A stretch of DNA of 55,149 nt from Novosphingobium sp. 9U (lineage in GTDB: Bacteria > Pseudomonadota > Alphaproteobacteria > Sphingomonadales > Sphingomonadaceae), in NCBI RefSeq assembly GCF_902506425.1, contig NZ_LR732497.1, forward strand, positions 1 through 55,149. The letters run 5' to 3'. This document shows positions 19,181 to 27,338 of the stretch, piece by piece. Both the position numbers and the translations under genes were made by a program. A model generated the notes under the pieces. It saw only the letters and a program-made list of their open reading frames with translations. It was not told where the DNA came from and ran no database searches. How positions within the stretch are numbered: position 1 is the stretch's first letter; each line of letters starts with the position of its first letter.

Positions 19181-19240
19181 ATGAACGAATGTCTAAAGTT
19201 GGGAAGAGGGGAGGGCGGCCTGAACGACCGGGATTGGGTC
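19181..19240. repeat. Dispersed repeat family B, copy 2
   Basis: Contains AGTTGGGAAGAGGGGAGGGC then GGCCTGAACGACC and TGGGTC. It is closely similar over about 55 bp to 29601-29661, and more weakly similar to 23769-23815 and 28285-28333. Read on the other strand it gives an RPPSPLPNF-type peptide, also seen from the 29.6-kb copy (RPPCPLPNF). Confidence 0.65.
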
Positions 19241-19281
19241 GGCCGAAGAAGAGCATGGACGGCAGCTCGCGACCAAAATGA

Positions 19282-19366
19282 GCCGTTCCGAACCTGCACT
19301 CCCTACGTCGGCTCACGCGGAAAGCTGCCGGTCGGGCTACGGGGAGCGGCGGGCCGGCAATGCGCC
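19282..19366. repeat. Dispersed repeat family A, copy 2
   Basis: Begins GCCGTTCCGAACCTGCACTC and matches 9231-9313 in the same orientation at about 80%. Here it follows a family B copy by about 40 bp, so A and B may be halves of one larger repeat. Confidence 0.7.
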
Positions 19367-19517
19367 TACTTCCTGCCGTTTAGCAGTAGCATTGCCGATC
19401 GCAGTACCTGCTATTGGTTTACCAACAGCAGATAGCATCCACGAAGGCTGCTTGCAGTCAGCAGCAAAACCTAGCCACACGCTCGAAATGACCGAGACTG
19501 AAGCGTCCCGCTAATAT

Positions 19518-19540
19518 AGCAATCCTAAAGCTTTATTGCT
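19518..19540 (-). terminator. Weak inverted repeat at the end of the lipoprotein gene
   Basis: AGCAAT and ATTGCT (6 bp, 11-bp loop) flank the stop codon of the leftward gene. The stem is short and no clear T-run follows, so a terminator role is only possible. Confidence 0.25.
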
Positions 19541-21212
19541 GTGAGAGCTTCTCCATACTCTCGAGCTCATCGTACGTCTCATAGGTTCTCGCCTTAAGGT
19601 TCCTAGAGAGGAACGCTATCTTCGCCTGTTCCCCGAGCTTACGGCCCTCCATCACATCTTCCTTGAGTCGCGCTTCGATATCGATGTCTCTGTCGGTAGA
19701 GGCGTCGCGCTTCTCAACATACATCCAGACCGTCTTTTTGGGCTCGGCTCCCGCCGCCATGATTGTCAGCGGAAAGGCTACCCCAAGCAGACGACCATCG
19801 GCACCTCGGTTGAATTGCGCGCCCGAAGGATCAATCGAAGCCGAGTCGTTCCCCCATCCCGGCGGTGGAGGCGGAGGTGGCGTGGATCCACCGCCCGAGA
19901 GCGCTGCGTCGGCGAAACGGCGCGATAGGTCGTAAACGTCGGCCTTCCGCCGCGCCCACGGCTGATTAATTGAAAGCGGCGGCTTCTTGAGCCTTGTAGA
20001 GCAAATCGGTTTCGCAATCGTGCCTTCGGCGTAAAGGACCCGATTGACCGCGCTGTTGCGAGCGGGTTCCGCTTTTATCTTGCGGCCGTACTCCCCCGGA
20101 TTCAGCGACTCCCCGATCGGTAAATTGCCGTCACCACTCGCTTTCAAACTCATGGTCGTAATCACCGCGAAGGGTACGCCCGCGTCGCGGAGGGCCTTCA
20201 CAGTTCCCCCCTCGTGCGCCGCGCCGACGATCATGACAATCGGCGCAGAGGCGTTCTCCGTGGCGGTTACTGCGCGCTCTACCATTGTACGAGTCGCATC
20301 GGCGCGCGATTGCAGGAAGGCTCGGTATTCTTCGAGGTATTTCTTTTGCGGATCTATCAGGCCCTCTGGTACCTCGTCGGTGAGCGAGGTCAAAGTGCCG
20401 ATATCGTCGAGCTCGCCCTCGATCTGCGGAATGCCATTCCGGCCTTGCGCCGCCGGGCAGCTGCGGGTGAACAACGGGCTGAAGCGGCTGGTCGGCGGGA
20501 CGAGTTCCGCCAGAATGGCGTTCTTCGCGGTTGTGAGCACGCGCCCCTTGTCGGTGACGCCTGGACAATCGATCGCCCCCGGCTTGTCTAGGCCGCGCAG
20601 GAAGCCCGCGTTTCTCGTTGCCAAAGCGTCAAGCTTGCGTCGGACATTCTCCCGGTGGGTCCGAAGCGCTTTGACCTTCTCAACATCCTCTCCGGCATCG
20701 AGAAGAGCGTCGAGAGAAGCAATCTGCGCCACGGTGTCGCACAGCGATCCCTTGGGAGCGTTGACCGTGTATCCCTCCTTAGTTTCCCCGGCGGTGAGGG
20801 GCACGCCAAAGCCGGCCGCCAGGAACTCAGCGCTGCTGATATCGCCCTCGGTGAACATCCCATAGGCCGCGTCAACGTCCATCCGTTTCGGCTGTGCTTC
20901 AATCTCCGTCGCGCCTTCCAGCACGATCGTCGAGATACCGAGCCTACGCTGTAGTCGCACGAGGATCAGCGCCTGCTCGCGCTGTTGCTGGAGCGAGTTA
21001 TGGCCTTCGGGAAGGACGTAGATCGGAACTTGCCCCTTGCCGGGCTCATTCGTCGTCACCTCGCCCGCGTCTGTTAGAATTGGCGCGGCAAGCGCCCCCG
21101 CGTCGATGGTGCGCGCCTCTGGGAGTGCGGTGTCGCCGTCCGCTGGCTCCGTATGGCAAGAGGGCAGAAGGGTCAGCGCAGCCAGCGCCAATATCCTAGG
21201 AAGGTATTTCAT
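19533..21212 (-). CDS. Lipoprotein with TIKI/ChaN/erythromycin-esterase-like fold, conflict-system partner
   Basis: 559 residues with a lipoprotein signal (MKYLPRILALAALTLLPSC, acylated cysteine at residue 19). The body opens with PIYVLPEGHNS (His71), then STIVLEGATE (Glu99), and later PIVMIVGAAHEGG. This order of H, acidic and AAH motifs matches the superfamily that includes ChaN, EreA and TIKI metal-dependent hydrolases. The assignment is from motif layout, not a firm family match. A proline-rich linker (STPPPPPPPGWG) precedes a C-terminal beta-type region ending in a charged helix. It is the third gene of an operon, 30 bp after the trypsin-like gene, so it may be substrate or effector of that protease at the membrane. 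Confidence 0.6.
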   Translation of the reverse strand: MKYLPRILALAALTLLPSCHTEPADGDTALPEARTIDAGALAAPILTDAGEVTTNEPGKGQVPIYVLPEGHNSLQQQREQALILVRLQRRLGISTIVLEGATEIEAQPKRMDVDAAYGMFTEGDISSAEFLAAGFGVPLTAGETKEGYTVNAPKGSLCDTVAQIASLDALLDAGEDVEKVKALRTHRENVRRKLDALATRNAGFLRGLDKPGAIDCPGVTDKGRVLTTAKNAILAELVPPTSRFSPLFTRSCPAAQGRNGIPQIEGELDDIGTLTSLTDEVPEGLIDPQKKYLEEYRAFLQSRADATRTMVERAVTATENASAPIVMIVGAAHEGGTVKALRDAGVPFAVITTMSLKASGDGNLPIGESLNPGEYGRKIKAEPARNSAVNRVLYAEGTIAKPICSTRLKKPPLSINQPWARRKADVYDLSRRFADAALSGGGSTPPPPPPPGWGNDSASIDPSGAQFNRGADGRLLGVAFPLTIMAAGAEPKKTVWMYVEKRDASTDRDIDIEARLKEDVMEGRKLGEQAKIAFLSRNLKARTYETYDELESMEKLSQQ

Positions 21213-21242
21213 ATTCGCTCATCCCTCCGCTTTACGTTCGGC

Positions 21243-22133
21243 CTATTTCGCTCCGATGATCTCCAATGCTTCCGTCGCCCCGAAGCGCGCGTAATCGTGG
21301 GTCTCAGTTTCCGCTGCACCGTGCAGAATCGCGCGCGCCCTTGACCCGCCCACGTTCCCTAGGGCTTGGTAAATCCAGTACCGCGCAACCGGATCGTCGC
21401 CGGCGCCCCGGAACACGGGCAGCAGCTGGCCGAGGTAGGCCGCAGCTCGAGCCTCGCTTTCCGGCCCGTCCAGCTCGCCTAAAAGAGCTTTAAACTCCAC
21501 TTCATCGAATTTGCGGATCAAGTGGTTGGTGCCGTCGCCTGGCCGCCGTCGCAGGACTGCGCCAATAGGAAGCATGAAACCGATGCGAGGATCGCGAATT
21601 GGGTCCGCCGCGTTTCCCGTTACGATTCCGACGATGCCGCCAGCGAGTCGGTCCCAAACAGGCCCACCGCTAAAGCCCGCTCGGATCGGAAAGCCATCCG
21701 CGTCACCGTTCAATTGAACCGCACCGACTGCATTCACCAGCCCGATCGTGCCATGCGCGGCGTTGCCTTGCCACTCCCATCCGTTAGGATAGCCGAAGGC
21801 ATCGAAACGGTGCCCGCGGTTGATCTCACTGATCAACAACAAAGGCGCGGCATCGGCGACACCATCCGCGATTTCGATCAGCGCAAAATCGTCCACCGGA
21901 GTCGCCGCAGATCCTTGAAGGGCTAGCTCGCCGATCACTTGTTTGTCGGGCGCGGAGGCGAGCGACAGCCTGATCAGATCCCCGGGCACGTCCTCCCTTC
22001 GCGCTCGTTTTCCCTGAACAACATGAGCGCAACTGAGGATATGGTGCGCATCGAGCACTACACCCGTTCCGACAACCGCTCCTCCGTCTGAGATGATCCG
22101 GCATGAGGCGCCGCGAAGCGCGTCAACCGTCAT
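21243..22133 (-). CDS. Trypsin-like serine protease with C-terminal helical repeats
   Basis: 296 residues, no signal peptide. The catalytic triad is visible: LSCAHVV (His), DDFALIEI (Asp) and AGFSGGPVW (Ser in the GxSGGP motif), so it should be active in the cytoplasm. The last 90 residues look like HEAT/armadillo-type helices (FRGAGDDPVARYWIYQALGNVGG, RARAILHGAAETETHDYARFGATEALEIIG). Cytoplasmic trypsin-like domains paired with Trypco domains are known parts of predicted bacterial conflict systems, where the protease cleaves an effector after infection. The start ATG at 22133 overlaps the Trypco1 gene by 11 bp. Confidence 0.88.
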   Translation of the reverse strand: MTVDALRGASCRIISDGGAVVGTGVVLDAHHILSCAHVVQGKRARREDVPGDLIRLSLASAPDKQVIGELALQGSAATPVDDFALIEIADGVADAAPLLLISEINRGHRFDAFGYPNGWEWQGNAAHGTIGLVNAVGAVQLNGDADGFPIRAGFSGGPVWDRLAGGIVGIVTGNAADPIRDPRIGFMLPIGAVLRRRPGDGTNHLIRKFDEVEFKALLGELDGPESEARAAAYLGQLLPVFRGAGDDPVARYWIYQALGNVGGSRARAILHGAAETETHDYARFGATEALEIIGAK

Positions 22134-22440
22134 AGGTCATCTTGATCTGAAGATTGCCTTCGGCCGACCCCTTCGCGACGATGATATTGCCATCGACTCC
22201 GAATTTCAGGCCGACCGTGATTTCCACAGTCGTCGGGTTGCCTGCAGTGGCGCGAAACCTTGTGATCAGCGAATCGAGCATCGTGACGATGGGGTTAAGC
22301 GCCTCCCCCAGCGGCAAGAGTTTGGCGGCAATTTGCCCGGCAGAACTAGCCTGCGCATAACCGCTGCCAACCATGGTCGGGTCGACTTCAACTTTAATTT
22401 CGGAACCATCGGAGGCAACATAGGTCGCAATAGGTGACAT
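22123..22440 (-). CDS. Trypco1 (CU044_2847-type) protein
   Basis: 105 residues starting MSPIATYVASDGSEIKVEV, ending VGLKFGVDGNIIVAKGSAEG then a short strand. This layout (N-terminal hairpin, a central helix with LGEALNPIVTMLDSLITRFR, and a C-terminal pair of strands with GLK...IAKG..EG) is the trypsin-co-occurring domain 1. The ATG at 22440 has AGGA 6 bp upstream; an upstream in-frame start at 22560 gives a cysteine-rich non-family extension and is rejected. Trypco1 is thought to bridge a trigger and the protease; its mechanism is not established. First gene of the three-gene operon. Confidence 0.82.
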   Translation of the reverse strand: MSPIATYVASDGSEIKVEVDPTMVGSGYAQASSAGQIAAKLLPLGEALNPIVTMLDSLITRFRATAGNPTTVEITVGLKFGVDGNIIVAKGSAEGNLQIKMTYDG

Positions 22441-22847
22441 GACCGGTCCTATAGTCACAAGCCCGAATTCACGAATCTCAGGAGCAGATACTTTTAAAGT
22501 AATGTGCCAGCACGCGCCAGAAAGCAAGATATGAAAAAAACTGCCGGCGCTTGCTACCATCGCATCCTCATAGATTTGCGCACTGACTAGCCGGCTGACG
22601 CAATCTGAAACTTGCTGGATGGTTGATGTGGTGGGAAGCGCACCGACTGGATCGAGCCCAATATCGACAAGGATGGGTGCTCTCAGGCCGTGGTCAGCAA
22701 AACAATGAACTTCTTCTTGATCTTGTACAAAAGAACCCGCCTTGCCGATGATCGGTGACGTGCAACGGCGCAGCTGGATACCCGCAAAAACCGATAGCGT
22801 TTCTGCGGCTGTGATGATTCATTGAGTGGGAGCGATAATGGAGAGGC
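22441..22847. other. Intergenic region between Trypco1 operon and IS5 remnant
   Basis: About 400 bp holding the divergent promoter of the Trypco1 operon and presumably the left end of the IS5-type element. I could not fix a terminal inverted repeat. No gene is visible. Confidence 0.35.
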
Positions 22848-23771
22848 GTGGTGGATCCCAAGTCCCTGTTCAGTTTGAGCGATCATCTTGAAGCCTTGAG
22901 CAAGGACGGCGATCCGCTTGAGGTTCTGCAGCAGATGGACTTCGAGTATTTCCGAGGTTGGCTGGTTGAGGGTCTTGGCTATGGAGGCGGTGCTAAGGGT
23001 GGGCGACCGCCGTTCGATCCGGTGATGATGTTCAAGATCCTGCAGGCGCAGCACAACCTGTCGGACGCGCGGATGGAGTTCATGATCCGGGATCGCCTGA
23101 GTTGGCTGCGCTTCCTTGGGCTGTCACTCGGAGATCGCACGCCGGATGAGAATACGATCCGGCATTTTCGCAACCGTCTGACCGAGACCGGAACGCTGAA
23201 GAGGGTAATGAAGGCCTTCGACTGGCAACTCCAGAAGAAGGGCTACATTCCGATGTCCGGCCAGATTGTGGATGCCTCATTGGTGCCCGCGCCCAAGCAG
23301 CGGAACACGCAGGGCGAGCGCGAGGCGATCAAGTCGGGCAAGCGCGCGAAGGAAATCTGGCCGGACGAGCCGAACAAGGCCGCGCAGAAAGACACCGATG
23401 CGCGCTGGACGCTCAAGGTCGGCGGCAAGGTGCGCTATCGCGAGAACGGCACGCCATTGCCCATGATTGCTCTGCCGGTATTCGGCTACAAATCGCATAT
23501 CAGCATCGACCGGCGCTTCGGCTTCATCCGTGAGATGGCAGTGACTTCGGCATCCGCCGCCGACGGGCGCCTCCTGCGCCACGTCGTGAGCACCGACAAC
23601 ACCGGCTCCGAGGTTTGGGCAGACAGCGCCTATCGCTCTAAGCGGAATGAGAAGTGGCTGTCCGATCGGATGCTTACGTCCCGCATCCCAAAGTCCCAGC
23701 CCAAGCCGCTCCCCGTGGCTAGCCTGAGATTACCGGAGGGCTGTCACGGTCACATGAATCAATGGCAGTAG
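22848..23771 (+). mobile_element. IS5-family transposase, truncated
   Basis: The 307-residue product has the IS5 layout: KGGRPPFDPVMMFKILQAQHNLSD (about residues 50-73), MIRDRLSWLRFLGLSLGDRTPDENTIRHFRNRL, the first catalytic Asp in GQIVDASLV (D142), and the second in VWADSAYRS (D259). The region that should carry the third acidic residue (R-x-x-x-E-H-V-F) is missing. After LTSRI (about 276-280) the sequence turns into an unrelated tail that ends at 23771. The gene is therefore inactive. A purine-rich GGAGAGG precedes a GTG start at 22848. The break in the element marks a rearrangement point in the island. Confidence 0.85.
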
Positions 23772-23815
23772 TTGGGACGCGGCCAAGTGCGGCTGAGTGA
23801 CCGCAACTGGGTCTG
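23769..23815. repeat. Dispersed repeat family B, copy 3
   Basis: TAGTTGGGACGCGG...GCGGCTGAGTGACCGCAACT then GGGTC matches 28285-28333 (GAGCTGGGACGCGG...CGCCTGAGTGACCGCTTCT). It begins right where the IS5 frame ends. Confidence 0.5.
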
Positions 23816-24022
23816 GTCATAAGCACGGGAGCGCCGTTCTGAAGCGGCAGGCGGTTCTCGGCTAGTTTACGCCCATGCAGCCCGACGACCGACGTGCAAA
23901 ATGGCCATGCAGAAGAGATGAGTAACCTGCAACTTACGAGAGGCGCCCGAGTGCCGCTGAACATCTAATCCTTCGCTGTGCCCCATACTCGACCTGCGGA
24001 GCGATATAGCGCATGCTGTCTC

Positions 24023-24051
24023 GCTTTGTACGCGGCAAGGTGTTCTACAAT
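24023..24051 (+). promoter_or_regulatory. Candidate promoter for the hydrolase gene
   Basis: TACAAT at 24046-24051 resembles a -10 box, with GCTTTG or TTGTAC upstream as a weak -35. The hydrolase ATG lies about 32 bp downstream. Assigned from base match only. Confidence 0.3.
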
Positions 24052-24083
24052 CATGTGCCTCCTTGCGAGGTATGGAGGATACT

Positions 24084-24867
24084 ATGGTCTGGCTTCAACT
24101 CGATGGCATGCGTGCCGCCGTCGATGAGAGCGGGCCTGCCGACGGCCCGGCATTGGTTCTCTTGCATGGTCAAGGAGGGGACTTGCACAGCTGGGACGAG
24201 CTCTGGACCAAGCTAAGTTCCAAGCATCACGTGGTTCGCTACGACCTACGCGGCTACGGCAACTCGACGGCAGTGTCTGGAGGTGTGTTCTCGCATGCCG
24301 ACGATCTGGCGCTGCTGCTCGATGCTATGAGCCTGGAAGCCTGCGAGCTCGCCGGAGTATCGATGGGAGGCGGGATCGCGCTCAACTTCGCCCTGAACTA
24401 CCCCGAGCGGGTGCGCCGTCTGGTTCTGATCAGTCCGCAGATCCTCGGGTGGGACTGGTCGGAAGGCTGGCGCACCGACTGGGCTCGCCTGACCGACGCT
24501 GTACGGGCTGGGGAACCTTGTAGAGGCCAAGCGGCTGTGGTGGGAGCATCCGCTGTTCGCCAGCACGCGCGGGTCGGCCGCTGCAGAGAGTTTGCGAGCC
24601 GAGATCGACAGGTTTGCAGGGCGCCAGTGGGTGGAAGATCGGCAAGCGCCCGTGATGCCCGACATCGAGCGCTTGCACGAACTGAGGACCCCGACGCTGT
24701 TGCTGAGTGGAAAGCAGGACGTTGATGAACTGCGCTTGATGGCCGACGTCCTTGCAGCCAGCAACGCCTTCGTGGAGCGGCTCGAGCTAGACGGCGGTCA
24801 CTTGCTGCATTTGGAGCAACCAGACTATTGCGCCACGCACATCGCAGCTTTTCTGGCGTCATCGTGA
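24084..24867 (+). pseudogene. Alpha/beta hydrolase, frameshifted
   Basis: The ATG at 24084 follows GGAGG at 5-bp spacing. The first frame has the oxyanion-hole motif LLHGQGGDLHSW, the strand VVRYDLRGYGNS, and the nucleophile elbow AGVSMGGGIALNFAL. The frame is lost at a GGGG run (24510-24513). One frame over, the gene continues NLVEAKRLWWEHPLF to 24867 and carries the acid-residue strand LLLSGKQDV and the catalytic His in LDGGHLLHLEQPD. Removing one G yields a complete protein of about 260 residues with the whole Ser-Asp-His triad. Substrate unknown. Either a recent null mutation or an indel error in a homopolymer. Confidence 0.85.
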
Positions 24868-25027
24868 TGTCTCGATTGCCGGTGCGGCTTGGGCAGCCGA
24901 TGAGCGCGCCGGAACTAACGGCCGCTATTCCCACTCGTTAAGGTCAATCGACCTCCCGCTCGTAGACCTAGAAAGCAGACCGGCTGCTCACGCCGTCTTC
25001 GCCCGCCGCCTTATTCCGAACGCTTGT

Positions 25028-25855
25028 TCATCGCTGCGCCCTTCGACGAAACTCCTGCGGTGTTTGCCCGAGCAGTCGGCGGAAAGCGTGTGCGAAGGCG
25101 CTCTGGCTCTCGAAGCCCACGTCGGCGGCTATGCATGCGATGCTAAGATCAGTCTCAGCCAGCGGTTCGATCGATGCAAGCAGCCGTGCCCGCCGCCGAT
25201 ATTCGTCCCATCCCATTCCGAGCTCAGCCTGACACCGGCGACGCAGCGAGCGCTCGGAAAGGCCCGCGGCCACCGCGGCGGCGGCCATGTGGCTGCCTGC
25301 CGGGTTCGCCCGGACATAGTCCAGCGCTCGGATGAGGGCAGGATCGGTCGTAGAGGGCAAGGTTAAGGGCGCCTGATCTTCGATCCACTCGCTGCACAGG
25401 CATGCGAATGCGGCAAAGAAGGCGGTACCAGTGACGTCGACCGGGCGATCCAGGGGCCAACGGACTGCTTCGGCAATCATCTCCCGCATCAGCGGCGATA
25501 CGCGTAGGATCCTGACGCCGCTACCCGCCACGGGCACACTCTCCGGCGAAAGGAGGATGGCCACAGAGCGTATGCGGTGGAGGCTGTTGCGGTGGCGAAC
25601 ACCGGCGGGAATCCACCCGGCCAGGCTTCGCGGCAATAGATGCCGCCCATGTTCATCCTCCAGTTCCATCGCCCCTTCGAAGGCATATTGAAGCTGGTGC
25701 ATGTCGTGATGGTGCCAGGGTGCGTCGACGTCGTACTCGTCCTGGACGATAGCACCTGCGGACCGGCGATGCTCAGGAGCGACCAGTGTCGACAGGCCGA
25801 CATCCCGGTTTGCGTCGCTCACCCGCACTCTTTCGCCCCTCTTTGGCCGTTTCAC
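25028..25855 (-). CDS. AraC-family transcriptional regulator
   Basis: 275 residues. The N-terminal half is a cupin-type sensor (PWHHHDMHQLQYAFEGAMELEDEHG, then AGWIPAGVRHR). The C-terminal 100 residues are the double helix-turn-helix of the AraC family: AAAVAAGLSERSLRRRCQAELGMGWDEYRRRARL and IACIAADVGFESQSAFAHAFRRLLGQTPQEFRRR. The start is a GTG at 25855. It is divergent from the cupin-methyltransferase gene, with 88 bp between them, so it most likely controls that gene and itself. The ligand is unknown. Confidence 0.9.
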   Translation of the reverse strand: MKRPKRGERVRVSDANRDVGLSTLVAPEHRRSAGAIVQDEYDVDAPWHHHDMHQLQYAFEGAMELEDEHGRHLLPRSLAGWIPAGVRHRNSLHRIRSVAILLSPESVPVAGSGVRILRVSPLMREMIAEAVRWPLDRPVDVTGTAFFAAFACLCSEWIEDQAPLTLPSTTDPALIRALDYVRANPAGSHMAAAAVAAGLSERSLRRRCQAELGMGWDEYRRRARLLASIEPLAETDLSIACIAADVGFESQSAFAHAFRRLLGQTPQEFRRRAQR

Positions 25856-25943
25856 GATGAAGGTTGGCCGATCGCCGCGAGACAGTCAAAGGGCGACTGC
25901 GGCATCCTGGCTTGCAGCAACAAGGGCGGAAGGATGAGGTAGG

Positions 25944-27098
25944 ATGGCGATCCGCGTGCATGATCCCGATGCGCTGCACTGGCGGCGCATGGGCGACATT
26001 CCGATGGGCTCGATGCGGAGCTACATCGACGCTTCGGAGCTGGAGGGCTACATCTGCTTTCACGAGGCGGGTACCGCGACTTCCATGCAGCTCATGGAGT
26101 TGCGCCTGAACCCGAACACATGCATCGCGCCACATTCCCACGACGAGGACGAGATCTATTTCGTCGCGGAAGGATCGCTGAACTGGGAGGATCGATCCCT
26201 TGTGGCTGGTGGCTCCATCTTTCTCCCGGCGAGGGTGACCTACTCCTTCCGAACCGGGCCAGAGGCCACACGGCTCCTGAACTTCCGAGCACGCGCGGAC
26301 CACAGCTTCAACCCGGCGCAAGCGAGCGACCAGAATGCGCGCGTTCGCGACCAGTTCTCGCAACAGGCACCGGACTATGCGAAGCTCATCGCCGCACAGG
26401 GAGCGCAGCCCCGAGCGGATCCGCTGATCGAGCTCATGGACCCGCAACCTGGCGACAGAGTGCTCGACGTCGGGTGCGGCTCAGGGCAGCTCGCGGTCAC
26501 TGTTGCGCCACGTGTGGCCAAGGTCGTCGGGATCGATCTTACCCCGGCCATGCTGGACGAGGCACGGTCGCACGCCGCGGCAGCAGGCGTCGAAAACGTC
26601 CACTGGGAGCTCGCCGACTCCGTGTCGTTGCCGGTCGACGACGCCAGCTTCGACATAGTCGTGAGCCGCTCGATGCTCCACCACGCTGCCGATCCGGCCA
26701 GAACGCTGGCCGAGATGCGGCGAGCCTGCACACCCGGCGGCCGTATAATCGTGTCGGACCTTTCACCGGACCCCGCCAAGTCCGCTGCTTTCGACGCCAT
26801 CGAACTGCTCCGCGATCCCTCGCACAAGCATGCCCTCACCCTAGGCGAGTTGCAGGCGCTCGGACGTGAGCTGGGTCTCGTGGAGACCGTCGTACGGAGC
26901 AGCGCCACTAGCCTTCCGCTTGAAAGCGTTCTCGCGACGTCGTTTCCGGCGGAAGGCATGCTCGATCACGTACGGGCACTGCTTGGACGCGACGCTGCTG
27001 CGGGAACTAACGCGCTAGGAATGACGCCGGAGTTGAGGGAAGGCCAACTCTGGGTAACCTATCCGATGATGACGATCGGATGGAAAACAGATGGGTGA
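25944..27098 (+). CDS. Cupin-methyltransferase fusion
   Basis: 384 residues. The first 115 form a cupin with the metal-binding pattern PHSHDEDEIYFVAEG and the second motif GGSIFLPARVTYSF. Residues about 125-290 are a class I SAM-dependent methyltransferase: motif I VLDVGCGSGQLAV, the acidic strand VVGIDLTPAMLDEA, and the later DASFDIVVSRSMLHH strand. The two domains are joined without a gap. The ATG at 25944 has GAGG upstream. It is divergent from the AraC gene, which probably regulates it. A small-molecule methylation role is likely; the substrate is not visible. Confidence 0.88.
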   Translation: MAIRVHDPDALHWRRMGDIPMGSMRSYIDASELEGYICFHEAGTATSMQLMELRLNPNTCIAPHSHDEDEIYFVAEGSLNWEDRSLVAGGSIFLPARVTYSFRTGPEATRLLNFRARADHSFNPAQASDQNARVRDQFSQQAPDYAKLIAAQGAQPRADPLIELMDPQPGDRVLDVGCGSGQLAVTVAPRVAKVVGIDLTPAMLDEARSHAAAAGVENVHWELADSVSLPVDDASFDIVVSRSMLHHAADPARTLAEMRRACTPGGRIIVSDLSPDPAKSAAFDAIELLRDPSHKHALTLGELQALGRELGLVETVVRSSATSLPLESVLATSFPAEGMLDHVRALLGRDAAAGTNALGMTPELREGQLWVTYPMMTIGWKTDG

Positions 27099-27258
27099 CC
27101 GAGTTGGCGACGGCTGAACGATGGTCTAGATTCCCGCATCTCTCGCGGGCGCGCTAAGGGCTTGCTGTAGCAGAATCTCCACTCGCGTTCCGTTGCCGAC
27201 ATTCGCCGTTGCTCGCGCGAGATCAAGCGATCTTGAGCTGGATGGTCGCAGTCTGTGG

Positions 27259-27285
27259 CATCTAGTCGGGGTTTGACTAGATGCA
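27259..27285. promoter_or_regulatory. Perfect 10-bp inverted repeat upstream of the ChaN-like gene
   Basis: GCATCTAGTC and GACTAGATGC are separated by a 7-bp GGGGTTT loop. It ends 53 bp before the ATG at 27339. It could be an operator or an RNA hairpin in the leader; without a T-run it is a poor terminator. Confidence 0.6.
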
Positions 27286-27338
27286 GCTGGTTCGCGATGC
27301 CACGCCAATGCGCTCCCGCTCATTCGGAGTAACTCAGC

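Larger units (their letters stand above)
18995..19517. other. Convergent intergenic region with repeats
   Basis: About 500 bp between the rightward CHAT gene and the leftward lipoprotein gene. It contains a weak hairpin at about 19030-19048 (TGCGG...CCGCA) and copies of both repeat families (19181-19240 and 19282-19366), and no recognisable gene. Confidence 0.45.

Noticed and set aside
27133..27149. CCCGC-N7-GCGGG as a terminator after the cupin-methyltransferase gene
   Set aside because: Five-base stem and no T-run; not enough.
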